35,037 nt of DNA from Acidimicrobiaceae bacterium (GCA_947455165.1 CANGMP010000010.1:1-35037); one strand, 5' to 3'. Positions 16,455 to 25,185 are shown, counted from the first letter of the stretch. The notes: generated by a model not told the origin, from the sequence alone. Numbers and translations are program-made.

Positions 16455-16716
16455 CCTTCGGTGTGGTTGGCTACGGGCAGCTGACCTGGTCTTTGACCCC
16501 ACACTCGCCTGCGGTGGTGTCCGAGTGGAGTTCGGGCAGCCAAGGCTCTCTCGAACTCGATTCACTCACTTCACCAACTCTCGTCGCGACCACTTTGGTA
16601 GCGACGAGGCAGGGCTTACTTCTAAACCGCGCCATGCTCAGCGTCGACAAGACGCCTTACGTGGGTCGTTTCGCCCGCGGCTGGCATCGACTTGCAACCA
16701 CAGCCTGCCCGTAGCC
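16455..16716 (-). ncRNA. Candidate structured RNA upstream of secA
   Basis: The 308-bp gap between the wbbL-like stop and secA has no credible ORF but is dense in secondary structure. Hairpins (plus coordinates) are: 16502-16507 with 16522-16527; 16528-16534 with 16552-16558; 16580-16587 with 16601-16608, which encloses a further ACCA/TGGT stem; and 16641-16645 with 16651-16655. Two long-range pairs join the ends: 16705-16716 with 16469-16480 (12 bp, perfect) and 16696-16702 with 16462-16468 (7 bp, perfect). They lie in crossing order. The minus strand is favoured because TAGACT at 16723-16728 lies exactly 6 nt before 16716, the first base of the 12-bp element. The position upstream of secA-prfB-ftsEX is where hpf/raiA often lies in other bacteria, so a raiA-motif RNA is one possibility; I could not confirm the class. 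The 3' end is approximate. Confidence 0.65.
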
Positions 16717-16722
16717 GGGCCA

Positions 16723-16728
16723 AGTCTA
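16723..16728 (-). promoter_or_regulatory. -10 box for the structured RNA (TAGACT)
   Basis: The minus strand has TAGACT, 6 nt (TGGCCC), then the first G of the long-range pairing element at 16716. The spacing equals that of the leaderless genes in this window. No recognisable -35 is present. Confidence 0.45.
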
Positions 16729-16737
16729 AGCGAGCCC

Positions 16738-17571
16738 CTACCGGGGGCGGGGGGCGAGGGCCGACATCACGGCGTATCGAGTGCCGAGCAGCAGAGCCGC
16801 CAGCGGCAAGAGGAGTCGTCGGGCCCCTCGGGCCGTGCGGGCCTCAAAACGCAATGCGCTCTGGTGATGCGCCTTGACCATGGCCCGTGGGGCGCGTGAA
16901 CGCGACACACCTTCGATGTGGGTGACCACGGCTTCCGGGACGACGGCTACCTCCCAACCGGCCCGGGCGAGGCGCCAGCACAGATCCATGTCCTCGGCGA
17001 ACATGAAGTAGCGCTCGTCAAAGCCACCGACTCGCTGAAAGGCCTCGGTGCGCACGACGAAGAAGGCACCGCTCACCCAGTCGACCTGGCCATTACGACC
17101 CGGCGAGCGGTAGCGCTTGGTCGCTGGGTTGTTCGCCCACAGCGGCGCCAAAACGGCGTGGAGTCCGGCCAGGACGATGTTTGGAAAGATACGCAGTGAG
17201 GGATACGTCGCACCCGAACCATCGACGATGGTCGGCCCCGCAATGCCGACCTGGGGATGCGTGGCCAGGTGATGTACGAGCGCGGCCACGGCCCCGCGGT
17301 GGACCACGATGTCGGGGTTGGAGAGAATCAAAAACTCGGGCGCACCGGCAAAGGCCACTCCCCGATTCATACCCCGGCCGTACCCGAGGTTCATCTCGGT
17401 ATCGACGAGGCGAACGGGTCGATCGCCTAAGACCGACGCGCTCGAGCCAGTCGTGCTGTTGTCCACGACCACCAGCGACTCGACGCCGTCGGCAATGAGC
17501 GAATCAACACATCCGAGCAGGTCCTGCTCGGCGTGAAAGTCCACGACCACGGCGGCCACTGAGTAGCTCAC
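16738..17571 (-). CDS. WbbL-like GT2 glycosyltransferase (probable rhamnosyltransferase)
   Basis: Family-2 transferases of this type move a sugar from a nucleotide donor; WbbL in mycobacteria adds rhamnose to GlcNAc-PP-polyprenol. The 277-aa protein has the GT-A N-terminus (VAAVVVDFHAEQDLLGCVDSL), VVVDNSTTGSS, NLGYGRGMNRG, the NPD metal motif (LILSNPDI) and GGFDERYFMFAEDMDLCWR. A hydrophobic stretch near the C-terminus (LLLPLAALLLG) may be membrane-associated. GTG 17571 overlaps the rmlD stop as GTGA, so longer upstream readings are shadows of rmlD. The rmlD-wbbL order matches mycobacteria and supports dTDP-rhamnose as donor, although the acceptor in this organism is unknown. Confidence 0.82.
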   Translation of the reverse strand: MSYSVAAVVVDFHAEQDLLGCVDSLIADGVESLVVVDNSTTGSSASVLGDRPVRLVDTEMNLGYGRGMNRGVAFAGAPEFLILSNPDIVVHRGAVAALVHHLATHPQVGIAGPTIVDGSGATYPSLRIFPNIVLAGLHAVLAPLWANNPATKRYRSPGRNGQVDWVSGAFFVVRTEAFQRVGGFDERYFMFAEDMDLCWRLARAGWEVAVVPEAVVTHIEGVSRSRAPRAMVKAHHQSALRFEARTARGARRLLLPLAALLLGTRYAVMSALAPRPR

Positions 17572-18479
17572 GGCCGAAGGCTCCGGTCTCGTACAAATCG
17601 CGCGAGACCATCGTGCCAGTCGGGCATCGGGGTGAAGCCGGCGGCTTCCCACTTGGCGGTACTGAGAGAACTGTGGGCCGGTCGCGTGGCGGCCGGAGCA
17701 GGGGTGAGCTCGCTCGTGAGAATTGGCGTGACAAAGTCGGCCGGCGCACCGAAGAGTTCGGCCGCACTGCGCGCCACCTCGTACCACGAGGTCGTGCCGC
17801 AGTTCGCCAGGTGCCAGACGCCGCCGGGCCGACGACGGACCAGCGCAATCAGTGCACGGGCCAGGTCGGCGGCGAACGTGGGAGTGCCGATCTGATCGGT
17901 CACGAAGCGAACGGGCTCGCCCTTTTCAACGCGATCACCAATTACGTGCAGCACGTTGCGGCCCCGCACACCCATTACCCATGAGGTACGAACGATGGTG
18001 TCTTCGGGGCGGCAGAGCTCTTCGCCGGCCAACTTCGAACGGCCGTAGACACCGAGCGGGTTGGTTGCGTCGGTTTCGACGTAGGGCTCTTGCTTGGTTC
18101 CGTCGTAGACGTAGTCGGTCGACACGGCGATGAAATGAGCTCCGACGGCATGCGCGGCGTCAGAAAGCGCGCCAGTGCCGAGCGCATTGACGGCAATACA
18201 CGTCTCCTCATCGGACTCGGCCTTGTCTACTGCGGTGTAGGCCGCCAAGTGAATGATGACGTCGGGTCGGGCCATGGCAACAGTCCGATTAACGGCATCG
18301 GGGTCGGTGATGTCGAGGTCGTGGTGGGTCAGTCCCATCACGGCGAACTCGTCGGAACCAATGGGCAATCCATCCGGCTGGAAACTCGGGTCACCGCCCA
18401 GAGGCGTTCCTCCCGCGAGAACGTCGAGCAGGTCCTGACCGACCTGGCCGGCGGCGCCAGTGACGAGAACGCGAATCAC
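17568..18479 (-). CDS. rmlD: dTDP-4-dehydrorhamnose reductase
   Basis: RmlD (RfbD) makes dTDP-L-rhamnose with NADPH in the last step of the pathway. The 303-aa protein has the Rossmann GAAGQVGQDLL motif at the N-terminus, the STDYVYDG block, and the YGRSKLAGE catalytic Tyr-x-x-x-Lys, with FVTDQIGTPTFAADLA downstream, all typical of the extended SDR subfamily. An insertion with GGDPSFQPDGLPIG precedes the substrate region. GTG 18479 overlaps the birA stop (GTGA). It forms a coupled unit with the WbbL-like transferase downstream. rmlA, rmlB and rmlC are not in the window. Confidence 0.92.
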   Translation of the reverse strand: MIRVLVTGAAGQVGQDLLDVLAGGTPLGGDPSFQPDGLPIGSDEFAVMGLTHHDLDITDPDAVNRTVAMARPDVIIHLAAYTAVDKAESDEETCIAVNALGTGALSDAAHAVGAHFIAVSTDYVYDGTKQEPYVETDATNPLGVYGRSKLAGEELCRPEDTIVRTSWVMGVRGRNVLHVIGDRVEKGEPVRFVTDQIGTPTFAADLARALIALVRRRPGGVWHLANCGTTSWYEVARSAAELFGAPADFVTPILTSELTPAPAATRPAHSSLSTAKWEAAGFTPMPDWHDGLARFVRDRSLRP

Positions 18480-19216
18480 GATGGCTCCGTCGCTCGCAGG
18501 TGAACAATGTCACCAAAGACCACTTCGACGAGACCCTCGTCAGTCTCGAGCAGGAGCAGGCCGTCGTCGTTCACGGTCGTGGCCACACCGTGCAGTGTGT
18601 CGTTGGCGCGCTCGACGCGTACGTGGCGACCAATGGTGTCGAGGGCACCGAGGAGTTCTCGCTGTAGTTCTTCGAGTCCCTCAGGTGTATCGAGCAGGGT
18701 GCGGCGCTTGTCGAGTTCGCTTAGCAAGAGATCGAGCATGGCCTGGGGCGTGATGGTGACACCGATCTCATCCTTCACGCACGTGCCACCGACGCCTTCG
18801 GGGCCGGGCCACTGGAGATTGATGCCGATGCCCACGACGAAGGCCTCGCCATCACCGATGACTTCGGCCAGGAGACCACCGAGCTTGCGGTCGTTCACGA
18901 CGAGGTCGTTGGGCCACTTGAGTCCTGGCTGAAGCCCTGAGAGACGGACCAGGGCCGTTCGGGCCGACAGGGCCACGGCACTTGCGACAAGGTGGCGGCG
19001 ATTGGCCGGCAAACTGGGGCGCAACAAGATGGAGGTCAGCAGACTTACACCGCGAGGAGCCTCCCAGCTCCGGTCGAGCCGACCCCGGCCGGCCGTCTGG
19101 AAATCGGCACGGGCAACCAGCCCCTCGGCGGCCCCCTCCCGAGCCAGATTGGCCACGTAGGTATTGGTCGAGTCGATCTCGTCGAACTCGCGGACCTGCC
19201 AAAGAACGGACTTCAT
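18476..19216 (-). CDS. birA: Biotin--[acetyl-CoA-carboxylase] ligase
   Basis: BirA activates biotin as biotinyl-AMP and attaches it to the BCCP lysine. The 246-aa protein has STNTYV, the biotin and adenylate loop TAGRGRLDRSWEAPRG, LKWPNDLVVNDRKLGGLLAE and VGIGINL, which mark the catalytic domain, followed by the short C-terminal SH3-like domain. There is no N-terminal HTH, so it is a class I ligase that cannot act as a biotin repressor. ATG 19216 is supported by the family N-terminus; TAAGGT lies 7 nt upstream and there is no Shine-Dalgarno. The carboxylase alpha gene that carries its BCCP substrate begins 65 bp away on the opposite strand. Confidence 0.94.
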   Translation of the reverse strand: MKSVLWQVREFDEIDSTNTYVANLAREGAAEGLVARADFQTAGRGRLDRSWEAPRGVSLLTSILLRPSLPANRRHLVASAVALSARTALVRLSGLQPGLKWPNDLVVNDRKLGGLLAEVIGDGEAFVVGIGINLQWPGPEGVGGTCVKDEIGVTITPQAMLDLLLSELDKRRTLLDTPEGLEELQRELLGALDTIGRHVRVERANDTLHGVATTVNDDGLLLLETDEGLVEVVFGDIVHLRATEPS

Positions 19217-19223
19217 AGGACAA

Positions 19224-19229
19224 ACCTTA
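19224..19229 (-). promoter_or_regulatory. Candidate -10 box of birA (TAAGGT)
   Basis: The minus strand has TAAGGT, 7 nt, then the birA ATG, suggesting a leaderless or 1-nt-leader transcript. Confidence 0.4.
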
Positions 19230-19281
19230 GAGTTTCAGTACCGGTGGTAAAAAGTTAGGTCAAAGCAGGCGAGGAGAACTG

Positions 19282-21033
19282 GTGCTTAAGAAGGTCTTGA
19301 TTGCCAACCGTGGAGAGATTGCTGTCCGCGTTATTCGTACGTGTCGCGAGATGGGCATTGCCACTGTGGCGGTCTACAGCGAACTGGACCGGGAAGCGAT
19401 GCACGTCCGCCTCGCCGACGAGGCCTACGCCCTCGGGGGTCAAACGGCCGCTGAGAGCTACTTGAACACCGAGGCCATCTTGGACGTCATCGAGCGCTCG
19501 GGTGCTGACGCCGTTCACCCCGGCTACGGCTTCTTCTCCGAGAACACCGACTTCGCCCGTGCCATCACGGCCCGTGGCGTCACCTTCATTGGACCCCCGC
19601 CGGAGGCCATCGAGGTCATGGGCGACAAGATTTCATCTCGTATTGCGGCCCAGGCCGCCGGCGTCTCGGGTGTCCCGGGTCGTAACGACACGCTCACCAG
19701 TGGTGACGAAGTTGTGGCCTTTGGTAATGAGTACGGCTGGCCCGTCGCAATCAAGGCCGCCTACGGCGGTGGTGGTCGCGGTATGAAGGTCGTCCACTCG
19801 GCCGAAGAAGCCGCCGAACTCCTCGAGAGCGCCCAGCGCGAAGCCCTGAGCTACTTCGGTCGCTCGGAGTGCTACGTCGAGCGCTACCTGACCTGGCCCC
19901 GCCACGTCGAAATGCAGGTTCTGGCCGACACTCATGGCAACGTGCTGTGGCTCGGCGAGCGTGACTGCTCGGCCCAGCGTCGCCACCAGAAGTTGATCGA
20001 AGAGTCGCCGGCCCCCAACTTCCCCGACGAAGTCCGTCGCGCCATGGGCGAAGCGGCCGTCAAGGTCTCCAAGGCCTGCGGCTACGTCAACGCTGGAACC
20101 GTTGAGTTCCTCTTTCAAGACGGCGAGTTTTTCTTCCTCGAGATGAACACCCGCCTTCAGGTCGAGCACCCCGTCACCGAGCTCGTCACGGGTCTGGACC
20201 TCGTGGAGTGGCAGCTGCGCATCGCCGCCGGCGAAGCACTCCCCTTCGGACAAGATGACATTGAACGTCGCGGTCACGCCATCGAAGTTCGTATTAACGC
20301 CGAAGACCCGACCGGTGGTCGCTTCACGCCGTCACCTGGACTCATTACCAAGTTCAATGAGCCCAGCGGCCCTGGCGTGCGTCTCGACGCCGGGTACGCC
20401 GAGGGCGACTCCATCAGCCAGTACTACGACAACCTCATTGGCAAGCTCATTGTCTGGGGTCCAGACCGCGACCGCGCTCGTCGTCGACTTCTCCGGGCCA
20501 TCGAAGAGACTCAGATTGAAGGCGTCGCCACGACCCTGCCGGCCGACGTTGCCATTTTGGAGCACCCCGACTTTGTCGAAGGTATTCACTCGACCAAGTG
20601 GGTCGAAGAAGTACTAGACCTCTCAGGTCTAAAGGCTGAGCCGACCGCTGGCGGAACTGACGAGGAGCCCCTTGTTCGTCGCAGCGTGACGGCTGAAGTG
20701 AACGGACGTCGCGTCAATGTGCAGCTGTGGCTGCCCGAGGTAGTCGGTACGGCCGCCCCGGCTGCGGCGGCCAAGGGCAAGCCTCGTCGTGGTGGCGGTG
20801 GCAGCGTTGCTGGTGCCGGTTCCGGCGCAATCAGCGTGCCGATGCAGGGCACCATCGTCAAGGTCTCCGTTGCCGTGGGTGACACGGTCGAAGTCGGCCA
20901 GACGGTCGTGATCTTGGAAGCCATGAAGATGGAGAACTCGGTCAACACCGAAAAGGCCGGCACCGTCAAAGAAGTTCGCGTCGCCGCCGGTGACAGCGTT
21001 TCGGCCGGTGACGTCGTGGTGGTTGTTGAGTAA
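19282..21033 (+). CDS. accA: Acetyl/propionyl-CoA carboxylase alpha chain (BC-BCCP)
   Basis: The alpha chain carboxylates its own biotin with ATP and bicarbonate; a separate beta chain then carboxylates acetyl-CoA or propionyl-CoA. The 583-aa protein carries a biotin carboxylase (KKVLIANRGEIAVRVIRTCREMG start; ATP-grasp loop KAAYGGGGRGMKVV; EMNTRLQVEHPVTE) and, after a flexible Ala/Gly linker near residue 500, a biotinyl domain with EAMKMEN, whose acceptor is Lys549. The size is typical of actinobacterial AccA/PccA-type chains. GTG 19282 has a GAGGAG site. It is divergent from birA. The beta chain is not in this window, so acyl-CoA preference cannot be fixed, though the nearby mutase favours propionyl-CoA. 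The symbol follows actinobacterial usage. Confidence 0.94.
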   Translation: MLKKVLIANRGEIAVRVIRTCREMGIATVAVYSELDREAMHVRLADEAYALGGQTAAESYLNTEAILDVIERSGADAVHPGYGFFSENTDFARAITARGVTFIGPPPEAIEVMGDKISSRIAAQAAGVSGVPGRNDTLTSGDEVVAFGNEYGWPVAIKAAYGGGGRGMKVVHSAEEAAELLESAQREALSYFGRSECYVERYLTWPRHVEMQVLADTHGNVLWLGERDCSAQRRHQKLIEESPAPNFPDEVRRAMGEAAVKVSKACGYVNAGTVEFLFQDGEFFFLEMNTRLQVEHPVTELVTGLDLVEWQLRIAAGEALPFGQDDIERRGHAIEVRINAEDPTGGRFTPSPGLITKFNEPSGPGVRLDAGYAEGDSISQYYDNLIGKLIVWGPDRDRARRRLLRAIEETQIEGVATTLPADVAILEHPDFVEGIHSTKWVEEVLDLSGLKAEPTAGGTDEEPLVRRSVTAEVNGRRVNVQLWLPEVVGTAAPAAAAKGKPRRGGGGSVAGAGSGAISVPMQGTIVKVSVAVGDTVEVGQTVVILEAMKMENSVNTEKAGTVKEVRVAAGDSVSAGDVVVVVE

Positions 21034-22196
21034 TGACGATCCACGATCGCATTCGCGCCGAAGTCGAGCGCAACCGCACCGAGCTGCTTGAACTCAGTCA
21101 CGACATTCACGCCCACCCCGAAACCGGCTACGAAGAGGTTCACGCCGAGCGCGTAACGACCGCCCTACTTGAGCGCCATGGATTCACCGTCGAGCACGGC
21201 GTGGCCGGTCTACCTACGGCCTTTCGTGCCACCAAGGGCAGTGGCTCGCTTCGACTCTCCTTCTGCGCCGAATATGACGCCCTGCCCGACGTCGGCCACG
21301 CCTGTGGTCACAACATCATCGCGGCGAGCTCGGTCGGCGCAGCACTGGCTCTCGGCGAAGTTGCCGACGACATCGACTCGACCGTCGTCATTTTCGGCAC
21401 ACCGAGTGAAGAAGGTGGTGGTGGCAAGGTCGACATGATCAATGCCGGACTCTTCAACGACGTCCACGCCTCGATGATGGTTCACCCCTGGCCGGCCGAT
21501 CGCCTCCAGGCTCAGTGTCTCGCCGTCAACGGCTTTCAGATCACCTTCTACGGCAAGGAGGCCCACGCCTCGGCCGCCCCCTGGGAAGGCCGTAACGCCG
21601 TCGACGCCTTGACGCTGACGCAGGTCGCCATTGGACTCTTGCGTCAGCAGCTGCGACCCGGCGACCAGGTTCACCACGTGGTCAAAGAAGGTGGATCCTT
21701 TGCGAACATCATTCCGGCCAAGGCCGTGGCTCAGTTCATGTGCCGTTCGATCAATAGTCAGCGTCTGGCCGAGCTCCAGGGCCGTATTGAAAAGTGCTTC
21801 CAGGCATCGGCGCTCGCGACCGACACCACCTTTGAAATCGAGATTCTCGGTCACGAGTTCAGCCATATGGAGTCCGACGCCGAACTACTCGCTCTCTATC
21901 GTCGTAACGCCGAGTCCTTTGGTCGGACCTTTGAACTCGATGACGAGGGTGGCCCGATGCCGACTATCTCAACCGACATGGCGAATGTTTCACTGGTGAC
22001 CCCATCGATCCACCCGTTGATCCAGATTGAGACCAACGGAGCCGTCAACCACCAGCCGGAGTTCACGGCGTCGTGCATTACGGCTTCGGCCGACCGCGCC
22101 GTTGTGGAGGGTGCGATGATTCTCGCGATGACCGCGAGCGACGCGGCCACCGACGCCAAGGTTCGTGAATCTCTCTTGAAGCGAGCATCGGCATGA
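21033..22196 (+). CDS. M20D-type metal-dependent amidohydrolase
   Basis: M20D enzymes remove acyl or amino-acyl groups from amides using one or two divalent metals. The 387-aa protein begins with LSHDIHAHPETGYEE, has FCAEYDALPDVGHACGHN with metal-binding residues, then TPSEEGGGGKV and the dimerisation segment (YGKEAHASAAPWEGRNAVDA). This is close to the p-aminobenzoyl-glutamate hydrolase and aminoacylase-1-like group. There is no signal peptide, so it is cytosolic. The ATG shares one base with the carboxylase alpha stop (TAATG), a strong sign of coupling. The substrate is unknown; co-expression with an acyl-CoA carboxylase is not an obvious functional match. Confidence 0.88.
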   Translation: MTIHDRIRAEVERNRTELLELSHDIHAHPETGYEEVHAERVTTALLERHGFTVEHGVAGLPTAFRATKGSGSLRLSFCAEYDALPDVGHACGHNIIAASSVGAALALGEVADDIDSTVVIFGTPSEEGGGGKVDMINAGLFNDVHASMMVHPWPADRLQAQCLAVNGFQITFYGKEAHASAAPWEGRNAVDALTLTQVAIGLLRQQLRPGDQVHHVVKEGGSFANIIPAKAVAQFMCRSINSQRLAELQGRIEKCFQASALATDTTFEIEILGHEFSHMESDAELLALYRRNAESFGRTFELDDEGGPMPTISTDMANVSLVTPSIHPLIQIETNGAVNHQPEFTASCITASADRAVVEGAMILAMTASDAATDAKVRESLLKRASA

Positions 22197-22486
22197 TTTT
22201 GGAACACGCCTGGCTCACCGTGACCAAAGGTCGCGAAGCCGAATTCGAAACTGAAATGGCCAAAGCTTTTGCCATCATTGAGTCGGCCTCGGGATGCCAT
22301 GGAGCCGAGGTTCGTCGAGTTGTTGAGAGCCCCAACTACGTACTAATCGTCAAGTGGGAAAGTGTGGAAGCGCACATGGAGGGTTTTCGGACCTCCGAGC
22401 TGTTTGAGGCGTGGCGGGCCGCTACTCACCACTTCTACTCAGAGAAGCCGTACGTCATTCACTACGCCGAACCAATTCAGCGCTAG
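22193..22486 (+). CDS. ABM-domain (antibiotic biosynthesis monooxygenase-like) small protein
   Basis: The 97-aa protein has the dimeric alpha/beta-barrel pattern of the ABM superfamily: ILEHAWLTVTKGREAEFETEMAKAF at the start, SASGCHGAEVRR, NYVLIVKWESVEAHMEGFRTS, and a C-terminal HHFYSEKPYVIHY. The family includes cofactor-free monooxygenases, haem-degrading enzymes and many proteins of unknown role; no haem-binding or active-site residue identifies a subtype here. The ATG overlaps the upstream amidohydrolase stop (ATGA, 4 bp), so the three plus-strand genes from the carboxylase form one coupled unit. The stop lies 3 bp from the convergent methylmalonyl-CoA mutase stop. Confidence 0.8.
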   Translation: MILEHAWLTVTKGREAEFETEMAKAFAIIESASGCHGAEVRRVVESPNYVLIVKWESVEAHMEGFRTSELFEAWRAATHHFYSEKPYVIHYAEPIQR

Positions 22487-22489
22487 TTC

Positions 22490-24073
22490 TTAACTCGGCT
22501 GGTAAACGCCGAACTCTCCACGCAGCGTGTCGGCCACTTCGCCCAGCGTTGCCATGCGTGACAGCGCCGTCTTCATTGGGTAGAGCAGGTTGCTCGAACC
22601 ACGAGCGGCTGTGGCGAGATCTTCGAGCGCCGCACGAACGGCGTCGTTGTCTCGTCGGACCTTGAGGTCACGCACGCGGGCCTCTTGAGCGCGCTGCTGT
22701 TCGACGTCAATGGGAAAGACATCGTTCTTCTGGGTCTGGGTTTCGGTGAACTTGTTGACGCCCACCACGACCTTGTCGCCACGGTCCACGGCTCGCGCAA
22801 AGTCGTAGGCGGCCGTTTCGATCTCGTCCTGCATGAAGCGCGCCTCAATGGCGGCTACGGCGCCACCCATGTCGTCAATGCGCTTGATGTAGTCGGTGGC
22901 CAGCTGTTCGATTTCGTCGGTCAACGACTCGACAAAGTAGGAGCCGGCCAGCGGGTCGGCCGTGTCGGCGATGCCCGACTCGTAGCCAACGATCTGCTGG
23001 GTCCGTAGGGCCAGTTTGGCGGCCTGTTCGGTCGGCAGACCAAGGGCCTCGTCAAACCCGTTGGTGTGAAGACTCTGCGTACCACCAAGGGCGGCGGCCA
23101 GGGCCTGCAGCGTGACGCGCACCACGTTGTTCTGGGGCTGCTGAGCTGTCAGTGTTGATCCACCAGTTTGGGTGTGGAAACGCAACATGGCCGAGCGGGG
23201 GTCGGTGGCCTTGAAACGCTCAGTCATGACGCGGGCCCAGAGACGACGGGCCGCGCGGAACTTGGCGATCTCTTCGAAGAAGTTGTTGTGCGCATTAAAG
23301 AAGAACGAGAGTCGCGGCGCGAAGTCATCGAGCTTGAGGCCGGCCGCCAGGGCCGCTTCGACGTAGGCGATGCCGTTGGCCAGCGTGAAGGCCACTTCTT
23401 GGGCGGCTGTGCTGCCCGCTTCGCGGATGTGATAGCCGGAGATCGAAATGGTGTTCCAGTTCGGAATCTCCTTCGCGCAGTAGGCGAAGGTGTCAACAAT
23501 GAGACGCATCGACGGACGGGGCGGGTAGATGTACGTACCGCGAGCGACGTACTCCTTCAGGATGTCGTTTTGGATTGTGCCGCGCAACTTGTCACCCGAG
23601 ACACCCTGCTCCTCACCGACGAGCTGGTACATCAAGAGCAGCGACGAAGCCGTGGCGTTAATCGTCATCGAGGTCGTGACCTCGTCAAGGGGCAGACCAC
23701 TCAGCAAGAGTCGCATGTCCTCAAGCGAGGAGATGGCTACGCCAACCTTGCCTACTTCACCTTCGGCGCGGGCGTGGTCGGAGTCAAAGCCCATCTGCGT
23801 CGGCAGGTCAAAGGCACAGGAGAGACCGGTCTGGCCGGCCCCGAGGAGGAACTTGAAGCGCTCGTTGGTCGCCTCGGCCGTGCCGAAGCCCGCGTACTGG
23901 CGCATCGTCCAGAGGCGGCCGCGGTACATCGTCGGGTGAACACCTCGGGTGTAGGGGTAGCCTCCCGGCTCACCGAGTTGCGCCGTGGGGTCAAAGCCCT
24001 CTACGTCACTGGGGCCATAAGCGGGCTTAATTTCGATGCCCGAATCCGTAAAACGTCCGTCTGCGCTGGTCAC
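22490..24073 (-). CDS. Methylmalonyl-CoA mutase, catalytic (alpha-type) subunit
   Basis: The enzyme interconverts L-methylmalonyl-CoA and succinyl-CoA using adenosylcobalamin. The 527-aa protein is the TIM-barrel substrate domain: [30 protein letters not shown], then [14 protein letters not shown], then [25 protein letters not shown], with [21 protein letters not shown] later. Tyr in MRQYAGF and Arg in YVARGTY match the methylmalonyl-CoA type rather than isobutyryl-CoA mutase (Phe/Gln). The B12-binding domain (DxHxxG) is absent, so a separate small subunit must exist elsewhere. GTG 24073 is chosen because TAACCT lies 8 nt upstream and the family begins there; the longer frame overlaps the divergent glycosyltransferase. 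Confidence 0.92.
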   Translation of the reverse strand: MTSADGRFTDSGIEIKPAYGPSDVEGFDPTAQLGEPGGYPYTRGVHPTMYRGRLWTMRQYAGFGTAEATNERFKFLLGAGQTGLSCAFDLPTQMGFDSDHARAEGEVGKVGVAISSLEDMRLLLSGLPLDEVTTSMTINATASSLLLMYQLVGEEQGVSGDKLRGTIQNDILKEYVARGTYIYPPRPSMRLIVDTFAYCAKEIPNWNTISISGYHIREAGSTAAQEVAFTLANGIAYVEAALAAGLKLDDFAPRLSFFFNAHNNFFEEIAKFRAARRLWARVMTERFKATDPRSAMLRFHTQTGGSTLTAQQPQNNVVRVTLQALAAALGGTQSLHTNGFDEALGLPTEQAAKLALRTQQIVGYESGIADTADPLAGSYFVESLTDEIEQLATDYIKRIDDMGGAVAAIEARFMQDEIETAAYDFARAVDRGDKVVVGVNKFTETQTQKNDVFPIDVEQQRAQEARVRDLKVRRDNDAVRAALEDLATAARGSSNLLYPMKTALSRMATLGEVADTLRGEFGVYQPS

Positions 24074-24081
24074 AATCCTCA

Positions 24082-24087
24082 AGGTTA
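24082..24087 (-). promoter_or_regulatory. Candidate -10 box of methylmalonyl-CoA mutase (TAACCT)
   Basis: The minus strand has TAACCT, 8 nt, then the GTG. This suggests a leaderless or 1-2 nt leader transcript in the 58-bp divergent gap. Confidence 0.35.
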
Positions 24088-24131
24088 GAGGCTGGCTCAG
24101 CGACCAAGTGCCGGCGTGGCACGATAACGAG

Positions 24132-25169
24132 GTGAGTTCGGCCCCGCAGCGCATCGTCATGGTTCTGCCGAACGACGGGCCGGGCGGTATGCAGGCCCAG
24201 GTCCGCACGATCTCGGAGGGTCTCGCCGCCGCTGGACACCACGTCGTGGTCCTAATCGGCGGTGGTCAGTTTGCCGGTGAGCGCGACGGCGTCACCTACC
24301 GCATCGCTCCCCCATTGCACAGTCGCCGCCCGTGGGTGTTTCTCAGGGAGCTTCGCCGCATTGTGGCGACCGAGTCGGCCACTGTGGCCCACGGACACGG
24401 ACTTCGCACCGGACCACTGGTTGCCTTTGCTGGTCGGCAAACCAAGCGTTTCGTAACGTGCCACGGCATCGATCCAGCGGCGATACCGATCCGACTGCTC
24501 CGCCTCTTGCGCCGCCTCCCGGTTGTCGTGGTGTCCTGCGGTGAAGGCCCGGCCAGTCAGATGCTCGAGTATGGGCTTGCGAGTCGAGTTCTCAACAATG
24601 CCGTAGCGCCATCGACTCACTCGGGTACTCGACAAGCCTTCGATGAACGCTTCGGCACCTCGGGCCAGTTCGTCGCGATGTGGCCGGCCCGCTTCTCAAC
24701 CCAGAAGGGTCATAAGGCACTTCTCGAATTTGCCGAGGCGCTCCGGGGCGAAAATGTGCAAATTCTCTGCTGTGGTGACGGGCCACTGCGAACCGACCTG
24801 GAACGCGAGATCGCCGCGAAGTTGCTCGGTGACATCGTGGTGGTGCGCGACTTTGAGCCAGATGCCAGCCAATGGTTCGAGGCCACCGACTTCTTTGTTC
24901 TCCCATCGCTTTGGGAGGGCCAGCCTCTCGTCATGCTGGAGGCGATGCGTGCCGGAGTACCAATCGTCAGCTGGACGCCAGTCGGCGTCGAGCTGTTGCA
25001 CCCCAGCGCTCGGGTCGGTTCGCCACAAGAGGGTGCCACGCTCGTGCGCTCGTGGATCCGAGACCGCACAAGTGCGAATAGCCAGATTGCCAGACATTAC
25101 GTTGTGGCCGACCAACACGAACTACCCATCGTGATTCACGAATACGAATCGCTTTATTCTCTGTCTTAG
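24132..25169 (+). CDS. GT4-family glycosyltransferase
   Basis: GT-B fold transferases of family 4 build cell-surface glycans or glycolipids from nucleotide sugars. The 345-aa protein has the N-terminal acceptor-domain start [36 protein letters not shown] and the C-terminal donor site [21 protein letters not shown], which carries the E(x7)E pattern. There is no signal peptide. GTG 24132 is preferred; the open frame extends to 24036 but overlaps the divergent mutase gene. CACGAT lies 6 nt before the GTG, one base from the TANNNT boxes at other genes. It is followed 16 bp later by the RDD membrane protein. The sugar and the acceptor cannot be told. Confidence 0.85.
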   Translation: MSSAPQRIVMVLPNDGPGGMQAQVRTISEGLAAAGHHVVVLIGGGQFAGERDGVTYRIAPPLHSRRPWVFLRELRRIVATESATVAHGHGLRTGPLVAFAGRQTKRFVTCHGIDPAAIPIRLLRLLRRLPVVVVSCGEGPASQMLEYGLASRVLNNAVAPSTHSGTRQAFDERFGTSGQFVAMWPARFSTQKGHKALLEFAEALRGENVQILCCGDGPLRTDLEREIAAKLLGDIVVVRDFEPDASQWFEATDFFVLPSLWEGQPLVMLEAMRAGVPIVSWTPVGVELLHPSARVGSPQEGATLVRSWIRDRTSANSQIARHYVVADQHELPIVIHEYESLYSLS

Positions 25170-25185
25170 TCATTAGAGGAGTTCT

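Noticed and set aside
16455-16716. tmRNA, RNase P RNA or SRP RNA
   Set aside because: There is no TTCGA-type T arm or tag ORF, no GAGGAAAGTC core of RNase P, and no GGAA-capped SRP hairpin on either strand.
16463-16899. Plus-strand ORFs of 83 and 124 aa over the secA-wbbL gap
   Set aside because: They lack domain-like sequence and overlap the wbbL-like gene or the hairpin-rich region. Open frames are expected by chance at this GC.
23168-24088. 306-aa antisense ORF inside the mutase gene
   Set aside because: It lies wholly opposite a conserved enzyme gene, with no ribosome-binding site and no domain.
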